NCBI RefSeq assembly: GCF_032854445.1
Contig: NC_088300.1
Span: 15,445,570 to 15,509,569 of the forward strand
Source: Liolophura sinensis
Taxonomy: Eukaryota > Mollusca > Polyplacophora > Chitonida > Chitonidae
Length of the DNA: 64,000 nucleotides
Reading direction: 5' to 3'
Shown here piece by piece: positions 23,001-31,584 of this stretch; the first letter of the stretch is position 1; every line of letters starts with the position of its first letter. Under the pieces are notes generated by a model that saw only the letters and a list, made by a program, of their open reading frames with translations, was not told the DNA's origin and did no database searches. The position numbers and the translations under genes are program-made.

Positions 23001-26000
23001 CCATTTTGCCCAGGTCATGTGCTTTATGACGGTCACATTATTTTGTACATGCCCACTGCTTGGCTACTTTGGCTCAACTTTACTCAACTTGTTGACACAT
23101 GCACATTTCCGATTCAACCTTGTTGGATAGTGTTGAGTGTTGTTGAACGAAGTTGAGGAGCCCGTCCAGATTACTCAAGACGGGTCAACTTGTTCACTCA
23201 GTTGACTCTTGTTGAGTCAACAAAAGTTGAGTGATGTTGGATAGTCAGGATGGGGCTTTAACCTGAATTCCTCCGGGCTTGAGCCAGCCCAGTTCGATCT
23301 TACCAAAATACTGGCTGCTGTCGTAGATGTGAATTACGTAAGTATCCAGTCAAGTGAATAAATACATAATCCTAACCACCATAATGTGAGGTGCGTGGGT
23401 AGGTCTGTCAGAAGCCTGTCGATGGTAGTGGTACCCCTTGGGCTATGCCCACTTGCCTCCCACATTACGCTTGCCACCATCCCATATTTAAGGTGAAATA
23501 TTCTTGAGTATGGAATAAAACATCATTCAAATAAATAGCCATCGTGAGTGAAATGTGTTATTTCTTTTAAGACATAAAAGCACCAAATAGGCAAGTGGTA
23601 TAATTCTGAATAAACCAAATGTCCTCTGGTCAAACACCATTTTTACAGGTTTAAGATGAGGGTAGAAGTTCCAGGTTTCGTAAAGCAAATCACATGTTGT
23701 TTAGCCAATAAATGTTAACAGTTAACTTGTTTTGTTTAACTTTACTTTGGTCCATTTAAATGCTCAAAAGTCAGGTGCTGTTTATATTCCAAATAATATT
23801 TTTTTAAAGCATTTTTTCCAGTTTGAAGGTATTTAGATTGCCACATGATGTATTCTAACATACGATTATAAGAATACTGATGAATAACTTTATTTATAAT
23901 TTCTCCGAGGTTTACAGAAATTCATTGTGTGAAGATTTGTTGAAGTGAGGACCCATCTCTGTTCTGCTGTTTCAGACCCGTTACCTGGGGTCTGCCATGG
24001 CATCCCGTCTCCATGCTCTTTGTACAGTTCCTCTATTTGCCATGTCAGCTCTCTCCATCTTTGTCTTCTTTGGTGGAGCTGAGACAGGCCAGGTGTATTT
24101 TAATAGACTCCTGATTGAAGGTGAGACAACTTTATCATATGAACCATATGAATTTGTGGTGTAGTCTTTGTGTGTAAAGAAATGTTCATATTGCGCAAAA
24201 TTCCCTCAGAAATAAATGGTACACTTCTGTATGATTCCTGAAACTGTGTGTTTCATAAACAGCCATGATAGAACTTACAACAGGAATTGTTTTTGTCAAG
24301 AAACATACAGTTGTTTCAATTTGCTTGTTAGAAAAATCATTGAGCATAATGCATGATTGTTTACATATACTTGTACGCAAAGCTGAAAGCCCCGTATTAA
24401 TTGGTTTCCAAATATGTGTAAGTTGATCTTGATTGGTGGCTTTCTCAATCTTGAAAAGACTTAATTTCCATCCAAATTTGTCAAGTATGTGTACAACTTT
24501 GAAAGTGAGTCCTGACAAAGAAAAAGACCCAAGTATGTGTTGCATGTACAAAAGTGTGAGGTTTTTTGTCTAAATGTAGGTGAGCTAGATTTATACATGA
24601 TACATGAACCTTTCATTTCCTAATGGAAGTTTTAAGCTGCCAGTGATGGATGAACAAATCCTCTCCTTGTGTCATCAATCTGTTCCCTTTCCTCATCACT
24701 GACACTGACACATATTGCTAATGTGAATTTATGCCAGGTGCTCAAGGAGAAATAGCTTGTTTTGTGACTGAAGTATACATCAGGTATATCCTGTAAATCC
24801 TCTAGGGAACCTGGCATACCTGTACGCCAAAGGTGGATGAGGTGGAGTGGGGTGGTGTGGTGTTACCTGTGGGAGGGGAGATTGACCATCGTTAGCAATC
24901 ATACCCCATTGCTGGAGGTCTGACCCAAGTATCAATGTGTTCTACTCATCATTTATTGCCAGGGCTTTGTGAACTGTAGATAACGGCAAGTAGGAAGTGA
25001 TTGATCTTTATAATGAACTCGCTAAGCAGAGTCACTCACCCCCAGGACATTTATTTTGTTCGCTTAACTGGAGCCGGTGTGGATATGGATATGGTTTTCC
25101 ATCTTATACAGTGAACAGAATGTATTGATGTAGGAAGTGGTCCTGGCTAAATATATAATATAAAAGTCTACAGCGTGGAGAGTGTAACCAGAACAATGAC
25201 AACAGCATGAAAATTGGTCTACTGTTTCTATGTAGTCGTTGAAATCCAGTCTCTTGTCAGGTTAGCTCAGTTAAGGTTTAATTCTAACTGTTCATATAAA
25301 TGCGTGCTAGTAATTGGTAACAACTTATAAATTCCCTGGGACCATGGTTTAAGCAGAATTTGGTACAAACATATGACGTGATGTTAATTGTGATTAATTA
25401 GGTGTGAGTGATCTGTGAAAGATGTATATACCTTCATTGCATTTAAAGGAAACCACAGGCTCTCCGGAGTGTACATCTTATCTGGACCTGTACTTGTTCA
25501 AAGACCAAAACTGTTTCCTCTCTCGAAGACTTTACTACAAGAGGTATAGTTTAAATGTTGACATGAGAATTCATCCTTTATACTTGGACAGCAATACACC
25601 GAAGGGTTCTGAATACGGTGTGTACATATCTCGCCTTGTAGCATTTGTTAGATCCCAAGTGTTATTTCAGTCATCGTCACAAGTTATTACTGGTACAACT
25701 GATGTGTCAAGGTTATTTAAGCAAGCCTCTTCGCTTTAGGTTTCTTAAGTTTTACAACAAGTATAAATCTCTTATGGACATAAGATCCACCGCACTGCTG
25801 CATGATTGGGTCTGATTGTGGTGGGCAAGGGGATGTATATTCATCGTGTTGAATCAAATCGCTAGATTGTCTATATGAACCGTTGCAATCAAAGCGCAAC
25901 TAAGGTACATATTTTATTATCGACAACTTATATACTATCATGGTACTGATTTCACTCATTGTTGGTATTGGTTTTTAAGTAAAAACTGCCAAAAAAAGAT

Positions 26001-27886
26001 CTGATTTTGACATAATTTTGCATTTACATTAGTTCTTGTTTTGTAACTATTATAAAATAGACCAGATCAAGTTTCACACCCCTCCTTTCTCTGGTTTCCT
26101 ACATGTTTAGGTTAATGACGAAGACACTGAATCTGGAAGGCTTTTTGTTTGAATTTTTCTACTGAACTAGCAGAGAGGTTAAGGCAGGAAGGTTGAGGAC
26201 GGGACCTTAATGAAAGAAAATTGGTTTGAGATTTTTCTTATGTCAGTTTATAAGAAACAGGGTTACAAGGTGTTCGTTGGTTGATTTTACGGTTTGAGTA
26301 TACTAAGATGTGTAAAGTAAGACCTTAGCTTACTAACCTAAGTGTACTACTGAGCCTCTGTTGAGAAGATGGTTAACGTGTCAGCGTGGCGCAGGGACCC
26401 AAGAGCCTCTCACCAATGCGACCGCAGTGAGTTCAAATCCAATTCATGTTGGCTTCCTCTCCGGTTGTATGTGAGAAGGTCTGACAGCAACTTACTGATG
26501 ATTGTGGGTTTTCCCTGGGCTCTGCTCGGTTTCATCCTAGCATAATGCTGGCGTATCTTTGAAATATTTTTGAGCACTGCATAAAACACCAATCAAATGA
26601 ATAAACAAAATACTAACCCACAAATTGGCTAGGATGACACCACTGCAGGTACATCGTGGGTGGCTTTTAAGTAAGTAACAGTATTATCGCAGATTAGCTG
26701 GTGTGAGAGATTGGCAGGTTCAAGCTGTGCCTCGGCGAAGGTAAAATTTTGGTTTGGCCGATTTATTCAAGCAAGACTTAAACTAAAGGTATGAATTTAG
26801 GAAATGCTATCTCTGTTGGCGCCGATTCAAAATCCATTTGAAGTTTGGCCTGTGTTGAATTTCGGTGTTACAGGTTCCTAAGACAAAAATATGTTAATAG
26901 GCTGTGTATATACCTGTACATGTAGTAGTTAGATATAGCAATTGGTATATGAGAGAAGGTAGAGTTTCCTCGGGTGAGTCACAAAACATTATTATTATGC
27001 ATTTTATAGCTTTCAAATCAAACAGGTCACATATTTTGGTGCTAAACCAACTGTGACATTAACATTGTCAAAATTTTGTAATTTCATTTCTTAACAAATA
27101 TCTAAAATTCTGCTTCATTTTGTGAGAAATTAATGTAATTAAGGTGGTAATTAAACATTCTGAACTTTGCTTTCTTTGAACGTTTATCCTGGTCCTCAAG
27201 GTGCACGGGGCCACCTACTTGCGATTGAACCCTGTTTAAATATAACAACTGTGTCAGATCGCCAGGGGCTGTACTTAGAATATAAACTGTAATGAACCAG
27301 TGTGGGTACAGCTATTTACTTGTAGGTAAAAGTGTAGTATAGAATAACTTGGGAATGGGCTAGGATGTAGTTTGGGGGGGGGGGGGCGGTTGTTCAGTGG
27401 GTGAGGCATTCCTTAAGACTCATTAGCACACCTGGATAAGCTTGATATATCGCTGATTAAACACAGACAGGATCTTAAGCATACTGCGAGCTGCCCACTG
27501 TCTTTATCCACTAATCAAGTTAAATCTTCTAGAACTGTCGTTGTGGACCTATGATTAGATCTTAATATACTAGAATGTCTCTTTGTGTGAAGACAGACAC
27601 AGTGGAACATCATAACTGTGTTCATCTATAATTGATATTTGCAGTCCTCTCAGAAACCTTAGCTGCATGAGTTTGTAATCTCGTAATGATGTTTTATATC
27701 CCACAGGAGGTAAGCTGACGTCAGATCAGGTGTGTTCTAATGTAATATACTTGTTGTTCTCCAGGGTATCCAGTCAGCGTTCTGCTCATAGCCCTGGTCC
27801 TGTATTGCGGTGTCCATGTTTGTGCAGGAATCAGCCAATGGGAGCAACAGAAAGTGAAACAGAAAGTGAAACACAAAGTATGGTAA
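4951..27886 (+). CDS. HHAT: Hedgehog acyltransferase (HHAT), split gene, 5' end outside window
   Basis: HHAT is a multipass ER-membrane MBOAT enzyme that moves palmitate from palmitoyl-CoA to the N-terminal cysteine of Hedgehog. Exons read as 4951-5061, 13972-14166, 15600-15737, 15863-15952, 17920-18242, 21191-21226, 22340-22526, 23976-24120 and 27765-27886, all with GT/AG borders and compatible phases. The spliced product is about 448 residues. Human HHAT has 493, and the match starts near human residue 54, so only the N-terminus is missing; I found no exon for it between 1 and 4950. The motif YFD carries the conserved Asp (residue 289 of the partial product) and YWHG the catalytic His (residue 329). 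Their 40-residue spacing equals human Asp339-His379. The C-terminus is lysine-rich and ends in HKVW. The 15738-15862 junction is the one uncertain splice. Confidence 0.93.
5098..5290 (+). repeat. tRNA-derived SINE-like head
   Basis: TGTAGCTCAGTTAGTGAAG resembles a pol III A box, and GGGTTCAATTCTAGCC about 50 bases later resembles a B box. No good cloverleaf can be drawn, so this is a SINE head rather than a tRNA gene. It lies just inside the intron after 5061 and directly upstream of a truncated copy of the main SINE family. Confidence 0.45.
5340..5550 (+). mobile_element. Main SINE family, 5'-truncated copy
   Basis: The copy contains the family core CAGCAACCTGCGGATGGTCG, then GCTGGCCGCCGTCGTATAAG, TATTCTTGAGTACAACATAA and CCAATCAAATAAATAAATAA. 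The 5' tRNA-like head is shortened. Confidence 0.85.
5980..6471. repeat. Minisatellite, 41-bp unit x 12
   Basis: The unit holds GACCAGTTGACATGGACAGG followed by CCAGCATTGAGGTTTACTTA. Starts at 6021, 6062, 6103 and so on to 6431 keep a 41-bp step. The array lies inside the HHAT intron 5062-13971. Confidence 0.96.
6472..7684. other. HHAT intron, no feature seen
   Basis: Unique A+T-rich intron sequence. The frame 7376-7567 has no recognisable motif. Confidence 0.5.
7685..7973 (+). mobile_element. Full-length SINE with 13-bp target site duplication
   Basis: The element occupies 7698-7960. It starts GGGGCCTCTGTGGCTCAGTT (A box TGGCTCAGTTGG), has a B-box-like AGTTCAAGTC, then the family core and an (AAATA)n tail. 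It is flanked by the perfect direct repeat ACTAGTATTTATC at 7685-7697 and 7961-7973. Intact duplications mean a fairly recent LINE-driven insertion. Confidence 0.95.
7974..10416. other. HHAT intron, no feature seen
   Basis: Apart from short A+T-rich runs I see no repeat or exon here. The frame 8367-8639 (90 residues) and smaller ones show no family motif. Confidence 0.45.
10417..11130. mobile_element. Possible non-autonomous element with terminal foldback
   Basis: A short inverted repeat opens the block: TAGGGATCCTGTTC (10418-10431) against GAACGGGATCCCTA (10451-10464). A direct repeat GTTCTTCCTGAA overlaps it. A TTCTTCTT/ATTATTATT tract and a long run of text without good frames follow. The layout resembles a dispersed element, but I see only one copy and no matching far end. 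Confidence 0.35.
11600..12300. repeat. Degenerate tandem duplication, about 360-bp period
   Basis: Two diverged units lie in direct orientation. AGTTGGATGTTCTGATGACG at 11631 matches AGTTTGATGTCCTGATCATG at 11991. CTGAGTGCAAAGGGC near 11784 matches CTGAGTGCAAAGTGC near 12145. The intervening text about CGAAAAGTGCAATTTT also matches. It is intronic to HHAT and its function is unknown. Confidence 0.75.
12301..13677. other. HHAT intron; GC-richer block at about 12490-12730
   Basis: No recognisable exon. A 187-residue frame (12286-12849, +) crosses a GC-richer block with short inverted repeats such as GGTGGC...GTGGCCACC. It has no family motif and is probably chance. Confidence 0.4.
13680..13925. 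repeat. Minisatellite, about 21-bp unit x 12
   Basis: The unit is AAGGGACCTACTGTTGATAAC with variants, and two units are slightly shorter. Because 21 is a multiple of three, both strands stay open (7-residue repeats LITRDLL on + and STEGPLL on -). The array ends about 45 bases before the HHAT acceptor at 13971, so it is intronic. Confidence 0.93.
13972..14166 (+). CDS. HHAT: HHAT exon with two membrane segments
   Basis: The exon is 195 nt, phase 0/0. The acceptor is TTTTTTTCTAG and the donor ATG|GTAATA. It encodes 65 mostly hydrophobic residues beginning YRTVISLVISVLCLCW and containing LTCLLLLSTLNFEPF. The latter aligns with the LCSLLLLSTL region of human HHAT. A 21-bp minisatellite ends only about 45 bases before this acceptor. 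Confidence 0.9.
14167..15599. other. HHAT intron; weak repeat remnants only
   Basis: A tRNA-like B-box piece (GTTTGAACCCATCTCTGGC, about 14450) precedes a tail resembling CTGGTTTCCTCC, probably an old SINE. GGGGCATAAAAAAATTGGCC near 15000 is roughly inverted near 15500. The frame 14838-15197 is unrecognised. Confidence 0.4.
15600..15737 (+). CDS. HHAT: HHAT exon with the FYLLLFTLA / YTSFCLE motif
   Basis: The acceptor GTATTCACAG ends at 15599. The segment encodes KVAVPDDPMETKFYLLLFTLA and then LRYTSFCLEKVQRRQFQ, which aligns clearly with the YYLLQFTL / YYTSFSLE region of vertebrate HHAT. The frame meets a TGA at 15741, so it must leave the exon before then. The preferred donor is CAT|GTCTGA at 15738 because it restores the frame and the family length. 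An alternative is AAG|GTTCAG at 15702. A base error or mutation in the genome is also possible, because a better-looking donor (GTGAGG, 15781) lies just beyond the stop. Confidence 0.85.
15863..15952 (+). CDS. HHAT: HHAT exon, LAYTFYLPLFF segment
   Basis: This segment encodes CTFIDLLAYTFYLPLFFHRP and ends LLTYDVFSEQ at the donor CAG|GTTAGT. It aligns with the LAYVFYYPVL...SFSEFIKQ region of human HHAT. With the acceptor AATCAG at 15862, the product has 18 residues between the conserved LE and LLAY, against about 17 in human. In-frame acceptors upstream (GGTCAG before 15830 and before 15842) would lengthen it slightly. The 3' border is firm and the 5' border is the preferred of several. Confidence 0.8.
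15953..17919. other. HHAT intron, no feature seen
   Basis: Unique A+T-rich intron. There is a short (AAATA)n run near 16098. The small frames 16788-17009 and 15881-16375 have no recognisable motif. Confidence 0.45.
17920..18242 (+). CDS. HHAT: HHAT exon, central MBOAT region
   Basis: The exon is 323 nt, entering in phase 0 and leaving after two bases of a codon (AA|GTAAGT). It has a long T-rich tract and CAG as acceptor. It encodes about 107 residues starting ISEAKQPWTLSRVVAVGK. Two hydrophobic segments follow, then MKYVVMFGFPACVAKVDGLN and CISRICYYSDMWK. The last parts match human VKYLVLFGVPALLMRLDGL and CVSTMFSFTGMW. The next exon supplies the last base of the Lys codon. Confidence 0.92.
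18310..19850. repeat. Minisatellite, 22-bp unit, about 70 copies, with higher-order duplication
   Basis: The unit is TGACTGGCTACAGTGTACAT plus two bases, with many point variants. Three units make 66 bp, so the minus-strand frames show a 22-residue repeat. A distinctive run of variants starting CTGACTTACTACAATGTAC at 18908 recurs at 19347, 439 bp later. This shows a multi-unit block duplicated inside the array. Confidence 0.96.
19851..21190. other. HHAT intron, no feature seen before the microexon
   Basis: Unique intron sequence. The minus-strand frame 20230-20568 (112 residues) has no recognisable motif. Confidence 0.45.
21191..21226 (+). CDS. HHAT: HHAT 36-nt microexon with the conserved Asp
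   Basis: The microexon encodes YFDRGLYSFIKR between the acceptor AAATTCAG and the donor AG|GTTTGT. It is required: the preceding exon ends MW-AA and the next starts with G-TAC (Y), and human HHAT has YFDVGLHNFLIRY at this place. Phases fit exactly (one base, 11 codons, two bases). The Asp corresponds to human Asp339, essential for activity. It is too short for ordinary open-reading-frame searches. Confidence 0.9.
21227..22295. other. HHAT intron, A+T-rich
   Basis: Very A+T-rich sequence. TTTATTTATTTATTTGATTG at about 21658 is a minus-strand remnant of the main SINE 3' end. An A-rich tract lies at about 22115-22170. No exon. Confidence 0.5.
22296..22358 (+). repeat. Tandem duplication across a HHAT splice acceptor
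   Basis: A 26-bp sequence starting GTTGTAGGTACATCTATGTA occurs at 22296-22321 and again at 22333-22358 (37-bp step, 11-bp spacer TATTCCGTGTC). Each copy has the acceptor TTGTAG and the first exon bases. The downstream copy keeps the HHAT frame. The upstream one would read 11 codons and then stop at the TAG of the second acceptor (22337-22339). Confidence 0.97.
22340..22526 (+). CDS. HHAT: HHAT exon with the catalytic His (YWHG)
   Basis: The exon is 187 nt. It encodes YIYVPLGGSRCGLVRQLTIS and then YVFYWHGAELYLFLWAALNY, ending LGAKLTKILG at the donor GGG|GTACAA. YIYVPLGGS and YWHG match the human YVYIPVGGS and YWHGG motifs, and the His is the MBOAT active-site residue. The acceptor TTGTAG at 22334-22339 is the downstream one of two near-identical copies. 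Only this one keeps the frame open. Confidence 0.93.
22699..23258. mobile_element. 560-bp MITE with long terminal inverted repeats
   Basis: The left end AAGCCCCATCCATACTACCC and the right end, read in complement AAGCCCCATCCTGACTATCC, continue as imperfect inverted repeats for about 60 bases (both reach TTGTTGAYTCAACAAGAGTC). It is flanked by TA on both sides (22697-22698 and 23259-23260), compatible with a TA or TAA target duplication. The interior is rich in GTTGAG hexamers, and the short frame MRQWRAGMAVRRRRRLIMRP has an arginine run. It lies in the HHAT intron after the catalytic exon. Confidence 0.88.
23265..23540 (+). mobile_element. Two degraded SINE copies
   Basis: Diverged pieces of the main SINE lie side by side. 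About 23265-23361 holds ACTGGCTGCTGTCGTAGATG and an AATAAATA end. About 23377-23540 holds GTAGGTCTGTCAGAAGCCTG, GAAATATTCTTGAGTATGG and AAACATCATTCAAATAAAT. Confidence 0.6.
23976..24120 (+). CDS. HHAT: HHAT exon, penultimate
   Basis: The exon is 145 nt with acceptor CTGTTTCAG and donor GAAG|GTGAGA. It enters in phase 0 and leaves one base into a Gly codon. It encodes TRYLGSAMASRLHALCTVPL, a hydrophobic segment, and FFGGAETGQVYFNRLLIE. This matches the human FLGGNEVGKTYWNRIFI region near the end of the enzyme. Confidence 0.92.
24121..25433. other. HHAT last intron, 5' part, no feature seen
   Basis: Unique sequence with a G+T-rich patch near 24825-24870. No exon or recognised repeat. Confidence 0.45.
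25434..25830 (+). pseudogene. Reverse-transcriptase remnant (retroelement)
   Basis: The frame 25422-25739 contains YLDLYLFKDQNCFLSRRLYY and then PLYLDSNTPKGSEYGVYISR. The YLDSNxPxxxxYGVYISxL signature recurs near the C-terminus of animal retroelement reverse transcriptases. After a frame change the text continues RFLKFYNKYKSLMD, as in those proteins. No catalytic YADD core is present, so this is a 5'-truncated, frame-shifted fossil. The element family is uncertain. Confidence 0.65.
26351..26612 (+). mobile_element. Main SINE family, old near-full copy
   Basis: The copy contains GAGCCTCTCACCAATGCGAC, a B-box-like AGTTCAAATCC, a diverged CAGCAACTTACTGATGATTG core and ACACCAATCAAATGAATAAA. It is more diverged than the 7.7-kb copy. 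Confidence 0.8.
26613..27764. other. HHAT last intron, 3' part
   Basis: No exon seen. It contains a 13-base poly(G) run at 27374-27386. Confidence 0.5.
27765..27886 (+). CDS. HHAT: HHAT terminal coding exon
   Basis: The exon is 122 nt including TAA at 27884-27886, after the acceptor TTGTTCTCCAG. It completes the Gly codon and encodes GYPVSVLLIALVLYCGVHVC followed by the basic tail QQKVKQKVKHKVW. The first part matches the last membrane segment of human HHAT ([20 protein letters not shown]). The lysine-rich tail is longer and more basic than the human end. I could not identify the poly(A) site. Confidence 0.9.
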
Positions 27887-29055
27887 AGGTCGTTTAAAGG
27901 CCACAGTGACAAGGCGCGTGAACACGGTCTGTATATGCCCAGTAAGCTAAACTTACGTAAGCCCAGTATCAGTTTTTACACGTCACTAAATTAGTTTAAA
28001 AACATGAACATAAATGGTTATGCTTTGCCCAGATTTGATGTTATGAAAGTTCGATACATGTATTCCAACTTGGGACAGCCAGTTGTTGACAGATATTGGT
28101 GAAACGCCTGTAATCGAACCCAAACTGCAACCGCGGCGACGTTGGTGTATTGACGCTGGACCAACGCCTGGTCGCTAACTGGGTAAATATTCAGTTATTG
28201 CCAACGATCCATCTTGGCCTCTACTCTAACTTGGCAGATCGGTGTACTATTACATGATGTGTTTAGGTTTAGGTTCTGTTTTTGTGAGGGTTTTTCCTGC
28301 TTCACTTATTTGCTCTGTCATGTCCTGGTTGATGGATGGGGACCCTCAGCATGTATGTGTTACGTGTCAAAAGACATGTATACATAAATTGTGTCAAACG
28401 CCGTGAGCAAAGCTGAGGTGATCGTTTTTTTTTTCTGCTTTACAACATCCTATGTGATTTGTCGTCCAATATTGTAAAAGCCAACCTATTTGAATATTGA
28501 GTCAACAAAGCTTATTACTGCTGTTATAATATCGTCTTGTTCTGTGCCTTGAGCCATGTTATGAAAATTCTAAACTCACTGATAATATCCAGGCACTTCC
28601 AAAGACAACGCTAGACTATAGCCCAGTTTGTGCCAAGTGATATAGGAGTTAACCATGTTGGGAAATGTGAGCGTGTATAAAACAGTCACCAGCATCACGA
28701 ACTAATGAGCTGCATTCCAAAGGTAAACAGAGAACCATGCTTCTGGGGTACCAAATAACAGTTTTGCTCCATGGCAAATGTTGACTTCAGAGATGTATCA
28801 CTGCCGTTGTGTTCATCTACAAACACGCAGGGGGCATTCATATTGCCTTTATTTCCTGAAGAAATGTTTGTTACCCAGTAAGAAAATTCGACACCCTTGT
28901 AATCTTGTAATTCTGGTCTTGAGCCATAAGGTGTTTCAAGCTTCACCGCACCACATGTGTCTTCACACAGTTATTGTCTTTCGTATATTCAAGTATGAAG
29001 TTTGAAAACCGTGTTTACAAGTCCTTCTTGTGATAAATACTTTCAAGCTATCATC
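27887..29055. other. HHAT 3' flank; tRNA-like piece at about 28105-28195
   Basis: Presumed HHAT 3' UTR and downstream DNA. I see no clear AATAAA close to the stop. On the minus strand, TTACCCAGTTAGCGACC (complement of about 28195) and GGGTTCGATTACAGGCG (complement of about 28110) resemble A and B boxes, probably an old SINE head. Confidence 0.4.
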
Positions 29056-29210
29056 AGGCCGTACGTGAGAAGGTTGGACAGCAACCAACGGATGGTCGTC
29101 GGTTCCCCCCAAACCCGGTTTCCTCCAACCATAATCCTGGCCACCTTCGTATAAGTGAAATATTCTTGAGTACGGGGTAAAACACCACGCAAATAAATTA
29201 AATAAAATGT
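29056..29210 (+). mobile_element. Main SINE family, 5'-truncated copy
   Basis: The copy contains CAGCAACCAACGGATGGTCG, TATAAGTGAAATATTCTTGA and AAACACCACGCAAATAAATT. Confidence 0.8.
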
Positions 29211-29314
29211 CAATAAAAATACCAGAATGTTTACACATACACTGTCTCAAGTTCTCTGAAACAATGAATACTGTCATGTTTTCTCTGTAAGCATGTATCG
29301 AGATGGCCAATAGC

Positions 29315-29605
29315 TAATTTTGTGAGAGGGGCCTCCGTGGCTCAGTTGGTTAGCGCGCTACCTCAGCATAATGATCCAGGAGCCTGTCACTAATGACGTC
29401 TCCGTGAGTTCAAGTCCAGCTCATGCTGACTTCCTCTCCGGCTGTACGTAGGGAGGTCTTCCCACTGCGGATGGTCGTGGGTTTCCCCCGGGCTCTGCCC
29501 GGTTTCCACCCACCATAATGCTGGCCGCCGTCGTATAAGTAAAATATTCTTGAGTACGGCGTAAAACACCAATCAAATAAATAATAAATAAATAATTTTA
29601 TGAGA
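29315..29605 (+). mobile_element. Full-length SINE with 13-bp target duplication
   Basis: The element spans 29328-29592 from GGGGCCTCCGTGGCTCAGTT to the (AAATA)n tail. It is flanked by TAATTTTGTGAGA (29315-29327) and TAATTTTATGAGA (29593-29605), which differ by one base. It carries A and B boxes and the complete family core. Confidence 0.93.
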
Positions 29606-30962
29606 CGAGTATGCACCCTTGTTGGGTGCCTAATTAGACATTTCTGGTCCGCAGGTAATATGACAGTTGAAAACCTTGTTATCTATCGGTCTTTCTTTTA
29701 AACAAATAGCCTGGAGAAATACTTCTAAGTCACTATAAGCAAATACACTATACACATGCGCACAACTTTGAGCTCATTGTAAGAGGAGGCAGTCTAAAAG
29801 TAGAGGGAAAGGAGTTTTAATGATACACGAGTTTACAGTGTCGCCTTCTAAGATCAAGTAGGTCACTCTTTAGAACGCAGACGTAAATCTCAGCGTGCCG
29901 AAAAGATCTGTAAACTGACAAATCCACTGCTTACGCAAGAAAATTTGTCACAAAGCTTGAACTCGTGCGTTCAGTTGATATTGAGAATGGCAAGAAGCTC
30001 TCAACGACGATTGTCTGGTGTTGTCGTTCACTCTCAGACCGCAAGATAGATGTATACCTGTCTGTACGTATACAAAAAAGACAGTGGTTTGAATTACTAC
30101 TTACCCAAAGTGACCCACCTCGCCAGTTAGCCTGCACGACTATTTCTTGAAAATATATTTTCTGTTGCCTTGTTCAGTTCAGAGTACCGCGATTACGTTT
30201 CGTCCAGTTCATTTCATTCCAGTGTTTATTTCCATTGTTGGATTGGTGCATATAATCGTTTATCCCACGACCAATCTGAATCATTCCCAATACCACATCC
30301 GTGCTTTCTACTGCGAAAAGCAGTTTTCTAAATATTTATGGCAATAATATATCAAATGTGTTTTTTCATTGTAAAAGTATATTGGTAATGTTTTAACGAC
30401 AAAGGCATAGAGTTGCAGTACAGATTCTGGATTTCATGAATGAGGAAACTGTACTCAACGCAGTAAGGCGAGTATGGTAAATGAAAGTGAAAGGGCCTCA
30501 ATGTAGCATTAGCGTAGAAATAACCGAGACCATTGCAGTCCCAAGCATTTTATGTACTGTTTTTATCGCAAGCCGGTTTGTGCTATACAAGTTTTAGCAT
30601 TGTGTTTTTATATCCTGGTACTCTGTACAGATTTTACCGCTAAATCATTGTATTTATTTCTCTTTTACTACATTTTGTTAAAATAAATAAAAATGATATA
30701 AAATTGTCCTGGAAATGTATGGGTGATTTTGTTTTTTGCCTGTTTTTGTGATTTTGATATGGCATGAAATGAATCAAGCGCTCAAAGTAAATAGTGATAC
30801 TAACCAGCGTGTTAACCGGCGCTTTGGTGAAGGTGTGGGAGTGGGAGTTCAATCTCTGTCGGATAAGTTATGCCGCAAGATATTCACATTGATAATCATT
30901 GTCAAATGTAAACCACCTCTGTGAGGAATATTGACGTCAGTTGTAACATAAACTGTTACGCC
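29606..30962. other. Intergenic, no feature seen
   Basis: Unique A+T-rich sequence. No exon or repeat could be supported; the short frames here are unrecognised. Confidence 0.45.
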
Positions 30963-31485
30963 ACGTCCGAATTTGTCCACCCGATGGTCCGTTTGGAAAG
31001 CCATGCACATCCGATGGCCCGTTTGTATGCGAGAGGAAAGCCATGCCAAACCGATGGCCCGTTTGTGTGCGAGAGGAAAGCCATGCCCACAGGATGGCCC
31101 GTTTGTGTGCGAGAGGAAAGCCGTGCCCATCCGATGGCCCGTTTGTATGCGAGAGGAAAGCCATGCACATCCGATGGCCGGTTTGTATGCGAGAGGAAAG
31201 CCATGCCCACACGATGGCCCGTTTGTGTGCGAGAGGAAAGCCATGCCACAGGATGGCCCGTTTGTGTGCGAGAGGAAAGCCGTGCCCATCCGATGGCCCG
31301 TTTGTATGCGAGAGTAAAGCCATGCACATCCGATGGCCCGTTTGTATGCGAGAGGAAAGCCATGCCCACACGATGGCCCGTTTGTATGCGGGAGGAAAGT
31401 CATGCCCACCCGATGGCCCGTTTGTATGCGAGAGGCAAGCCATGCCCAGCCGATGGCCCGTTTTTGTGCAAAAAGGAAAGCCATG
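30963..31485. repeat. Minisatellite, 40-bp unit x 13, open in many frames
   Basis: The unit holds CGATGGCCCGTTTGTATGCG then AGAGGAAAGCCATGCCCATC, with a 40-bp step (for example 31021, 31061, 31101) and one 39-bp unit. No unit frame contains a stop on several readings, so overlapping frames of up to 220 residues (30849-31511, -) and 200 residues (30921-31523, +) appear. It is G+C-richer than its flanks. I see no evidence that any frame is a gene. Confidence 0.95.
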
Positions 31486-31584
31486 CGGTCAGTCGCTGTT
31501 ATTTTGAACAAAAAATGATTTAATTTCTTGTCCAGCTGAAAGCCGTAAGGGGAGCTTCGATTTGTAATAGGTCCTCTTTTGTTA

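Noticed and set aside
30849-31523. Overlapping frames of 220 (-) and 200 (+) residues
   Set aside because: Both are pure shadows of the 40-bp minisatellite. They exist because the unit lacks stops, with no start context, splice sites or homology.
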